A stretch of DNA of 64,000 nucleotides from CAIMUS01 sp963708455. GTDB taxonomy: Bacteria; Pseudomonadota; Gammaproteobacteria; Competibacterales; Competibacteraceae. This document shows positions 62,426 to 64,000 of this stretch, one piece after another (within the stretch, counting starts at the first letter, position 1; each line of letters starts with the position of its first letter). Under the pieces are notes generated by a model. It did no database searches and had not been told where the DNA came from. It worked only from the letters and a program-made list of their open reading frames with translations. Made by a program: the position numbers and the translations under genes. The stretch is taken from NCBI GenBank assembly GCA_963708455.1, contig CAVPSQ010000004.1:434001-498000 (forward strand). Reading direction: 5' to 3'.

Positions 62426-64000
62426 TCACTCCACCGTCCGCACCTGCCGCGCCAGCGCCAGCACCTGCTGCAAGGCCGCGTCGCCGTCGGCGGCCTGATC
62501 CTTGGGCAACCGCTTGAACAGGTCGCGGAAGCGTACCCCTTCCACCTGCTCCACAATCTCACACAGGGTGGCGAAGTCGGCCGGCAGCGGCGGGTTGGCG
62601 GGGAAATCGGCGAGGTCGTTGGCCAGTGCTTGCAGCCCTGATTCCAACAGGCCCGAAGCGGCTTGGAACCACATCATCACCGCCGCCAGACGGTGCGCCA
62701 GGGCTGCCGCCGGCGGGTCGCCCGCGCGCATCAGGTAATTCGCCAGGTTGAAATGGCTGATGGCGCAGTCCTCGGGATCGCCGGCCAGATAGCCGTAGCG
62801 CAGCGCCGTGTGTTCGAGCGCAATCGCCCGGTTCCGGTGGTTCAGCGTATCCTCTAGATCAGCCAGGGCGCCAAAGACCTTGCCCAGCATCACCATATCG
62901 TTCTCGGCGGCGAAGGTGGCCCGGCAGTCCTCCAGCACCTCACGCGCCTCGGCGTAGCGCTGCAGCCGCAGCAGAGGGTAGTAGTCGTTGAAGCGGGTGC
63001 GGGCCTGTTCCAACACCGGCGCGTGACGGGCGGTTTGGTTGTGCAGAATCTCGGCATTTAGCGCCAGGGCGGGTTCCCAGCGTTCCAGGTTCCGGGCGGC
63101 GAAAAAGCCCGTGTTGAGGATAAGTTCCCGCACGTTCCAGGGCACTGCCGCTTCGGTCCGGTCGCCGGTCTCCGGCAGGGTTTGCAGGGTGGGCCGCCAT
63201 CGCTCCACCGCCGCCAGCGCCTCCTCATAGCGGCCCAACCGGACGAGCAGTTGCAGTCGCCAGCCTTCATTGAGCAGTTGCGTCCACGGTCCCAGGCCGG
63301 CGCGGCGGGTGTAGTCCTGCTGCTGTTCCACCAGCGCCAGGGCCTCGGGGAAGCGGCCGGTGGCTTGCAGCAGGTTGATCAAGTTGCCCGCTATGACTGA
63401 CGCCAGCCGAAGCGCCTGCTGCTGGACCGCCTGGTCGAGCAGCGCCCGCAGCCTGCTTTCGGCTTCCCGCCAGCGGCCGGCTTTATGTAACGTCCTGGCC
63501 AGGAGGCCGGCAACCCGTGAACCAAACTCCGTGCCCGCCGTCGCCGCGGCGATCTGCTCCAGCCACGGCAGCACCGCCGCCACCGTCGCCGGGGAGTCAT
63601 CACGGTAGAGTACCTGTTCCAGCAGCCTAGCCGCTTCTTCCCACCACTGCTGCCGCAACAGATAGGGCGCCGCCGCCCGGCAGGCGTAGACCAGCAACCC
63701 GCCGGCGCCCTGCATCTCCTGTTGCTTGGCCTGAACGTAAACCGCCCGCCAGTACGCCGCCAGTTCGGTGTCCACCGCTGTCTGGAAGATTTCCCCTGCC
63801 TGCCGCCGGCCCGCTTCCGCGACACCGGTATGCAACCGGTAGAACTGAGCTAATACGGTCGGGTCGACAGCCACCAGCCCGGCAGTGGTCAACATCGCCA
63901 GCGGTGCGGCCAGCGCTGGCGGATCTCCCGCCCGTTCCAGCCGGTGCCAGAGGTCGCCCCAGTTGTCCTCGACAATCCAACTTCGCTGGTCGTTCTCTTC
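62426..64000 (-). CDS. TPR-repeat protein, partial at window edge
   Basis: The frame is open to base 64000, so the start lies beyond the window; at least 524 codons are seen. Several TPR-like helical repeats are visible: RTLHKAGRWREAESRLRALL, NLLQATGRFPEALALVEQQQ, RLGRYEEALAAVERW, LLRLQRYAEAREVLEDC and FNLANYLMRAGDPPAAALAH. The upstream segment DNWGDLWHRLERAGDPPALA resembles the linker after a winged-helix part of STAND ATPases. It resembles the C-terminal half of CHAT/NTPase-TPR proteins. It is the first of a three-gene unit with MNT and HEPN. Confidence 0.75.
   Translation of the reverse strand, partial: EENDQRSWIVEDNWGDLWHRLERAGDPPALAAPLAMLTTAGLVAVDPTVLAQFYRLHTGVAEAGRRQAGEIFQTAVDTELAAYWRAVYVQAKQQEMQGAGGLLVYACRAAAPYLLRQQWWEEAARLLEQVLYRDDSPATVAAVLPWLEQIAAATAGTEFGSRVAGLLARTLHKAGRWREAESRLRALLDQAVQQQALRLASVIAGNLINLLQATGRFPEALALVEQQQDYTRRAGLGPWTQLLNEGWRLQLLVRLGRYEEALAAVERWRPTLQTLPETGDRTEAAVPWNVRELILNTGFFAARNLERWEPALALNAEILHNQTARHAPVLEQARTRFNDYYPLLRLQRYAEAREVLEDCRATFAAENDMVMLGKVFGALADLEDTLNHRNRAIALEHTALRYGYLAGDPEDCAISHFNLANYLMRAGDPPAAALAHRLAAVMMWFQAASGLLESGLQALANDLADFPANPPLPADFATLCEIVEQVEGVRFRDLFKRLPKDQAADGDAALQQVLALARQVRTVE

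Overview
The window is a high-GC gammaproteobacterial chromosome segment. Evidence includes a type II secretion set gspC-D-E-F, SmpB, RibF, the lipid II flippase MurJ, the 2-oxoglutarate dehydrogenase set sucA-sucB-lpd, Pgi, PEP carboxylase, and a glycogen synthase/GH57 pair. Glycogen genes, many CHAT/TPR proteins and many toxin-antitoxin (TA) modules would suit a glycogen-accumulating lineage such as Competibacteraceae, but that placement is inference. No rRNA, tRNA or CRISPR array was seen.

Layout. Bases 1-13.8 kb, leftward: ribF and murJ, preceded by a branched-chain amino acid transporter (livHMGF without a binding protein), then gspF-E-D-C. A divergent OmpA-like lipoprotein follows. Bases 13.9-25 kb: TrpB2-type tryptophan synthase beta chain, smpB, a Cache-domain protein, a glycosyltransferase flanked by two related 2OG-Fe(II) oxygenases in inverted orientation, and two tandem Pat-like acyl-CoA synthetase/GNAT fusions.

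Bases 25.5-34 kb are the main accessory region. It is an integron cassette array without an integrase in view (a CALIN-like cluster). At least five recognisable attC sites and some degenerate ones separate a DUF262/HNH protein, two PIN-toxin/antitoxin pairs, a PD-(D/E)XK-like nuclease, HicAB, a DUF3465 protein and a NYN/PIN-like protein. An IS of 1637 bp with 9-bp target duplications has split one attC site. A 164-166 bp repeat occurs twice in the array. Beyond it lie transposase remnants.

Bases 34.9-45.2 kb: glgA with an overlapping GH57 gene, then a cluster of small TA modules (DUF433/DUF5615, UPF0175/DUF3368, HicBA, VapBC-like). These surround a 1095-residue CHAT protease-NTPase-TPR protein with five near-identical 120-bp TPR units and a neighbouring Uma2 nuclease gene. 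Bases 45.5-58.2 kb return to central metabolism: GH13 amylase, lpd, sucB, sucA, a decayed truncated haemoglobin, pgi and ppc. Bases 58.5-64 kb hold BrnTA between two 102-bp direct repeats, a large 2OG oxygenase, and a leftward TPR protein-MNT-HEPN operon whose first gene runs off the window.

A striking feature is the number of single-base frame disruptions: gspC, sucA, pgi, ppc (twice), a 2OG oxygenase, DUF3368, HicA and the haemoglobin remnant. Nearly all are repaired by removing one base. Because several are core metabolic genes, sequencing or assembly indels are the most economical reading. I therefore annotate the core ones as whole genes with a frameshift.
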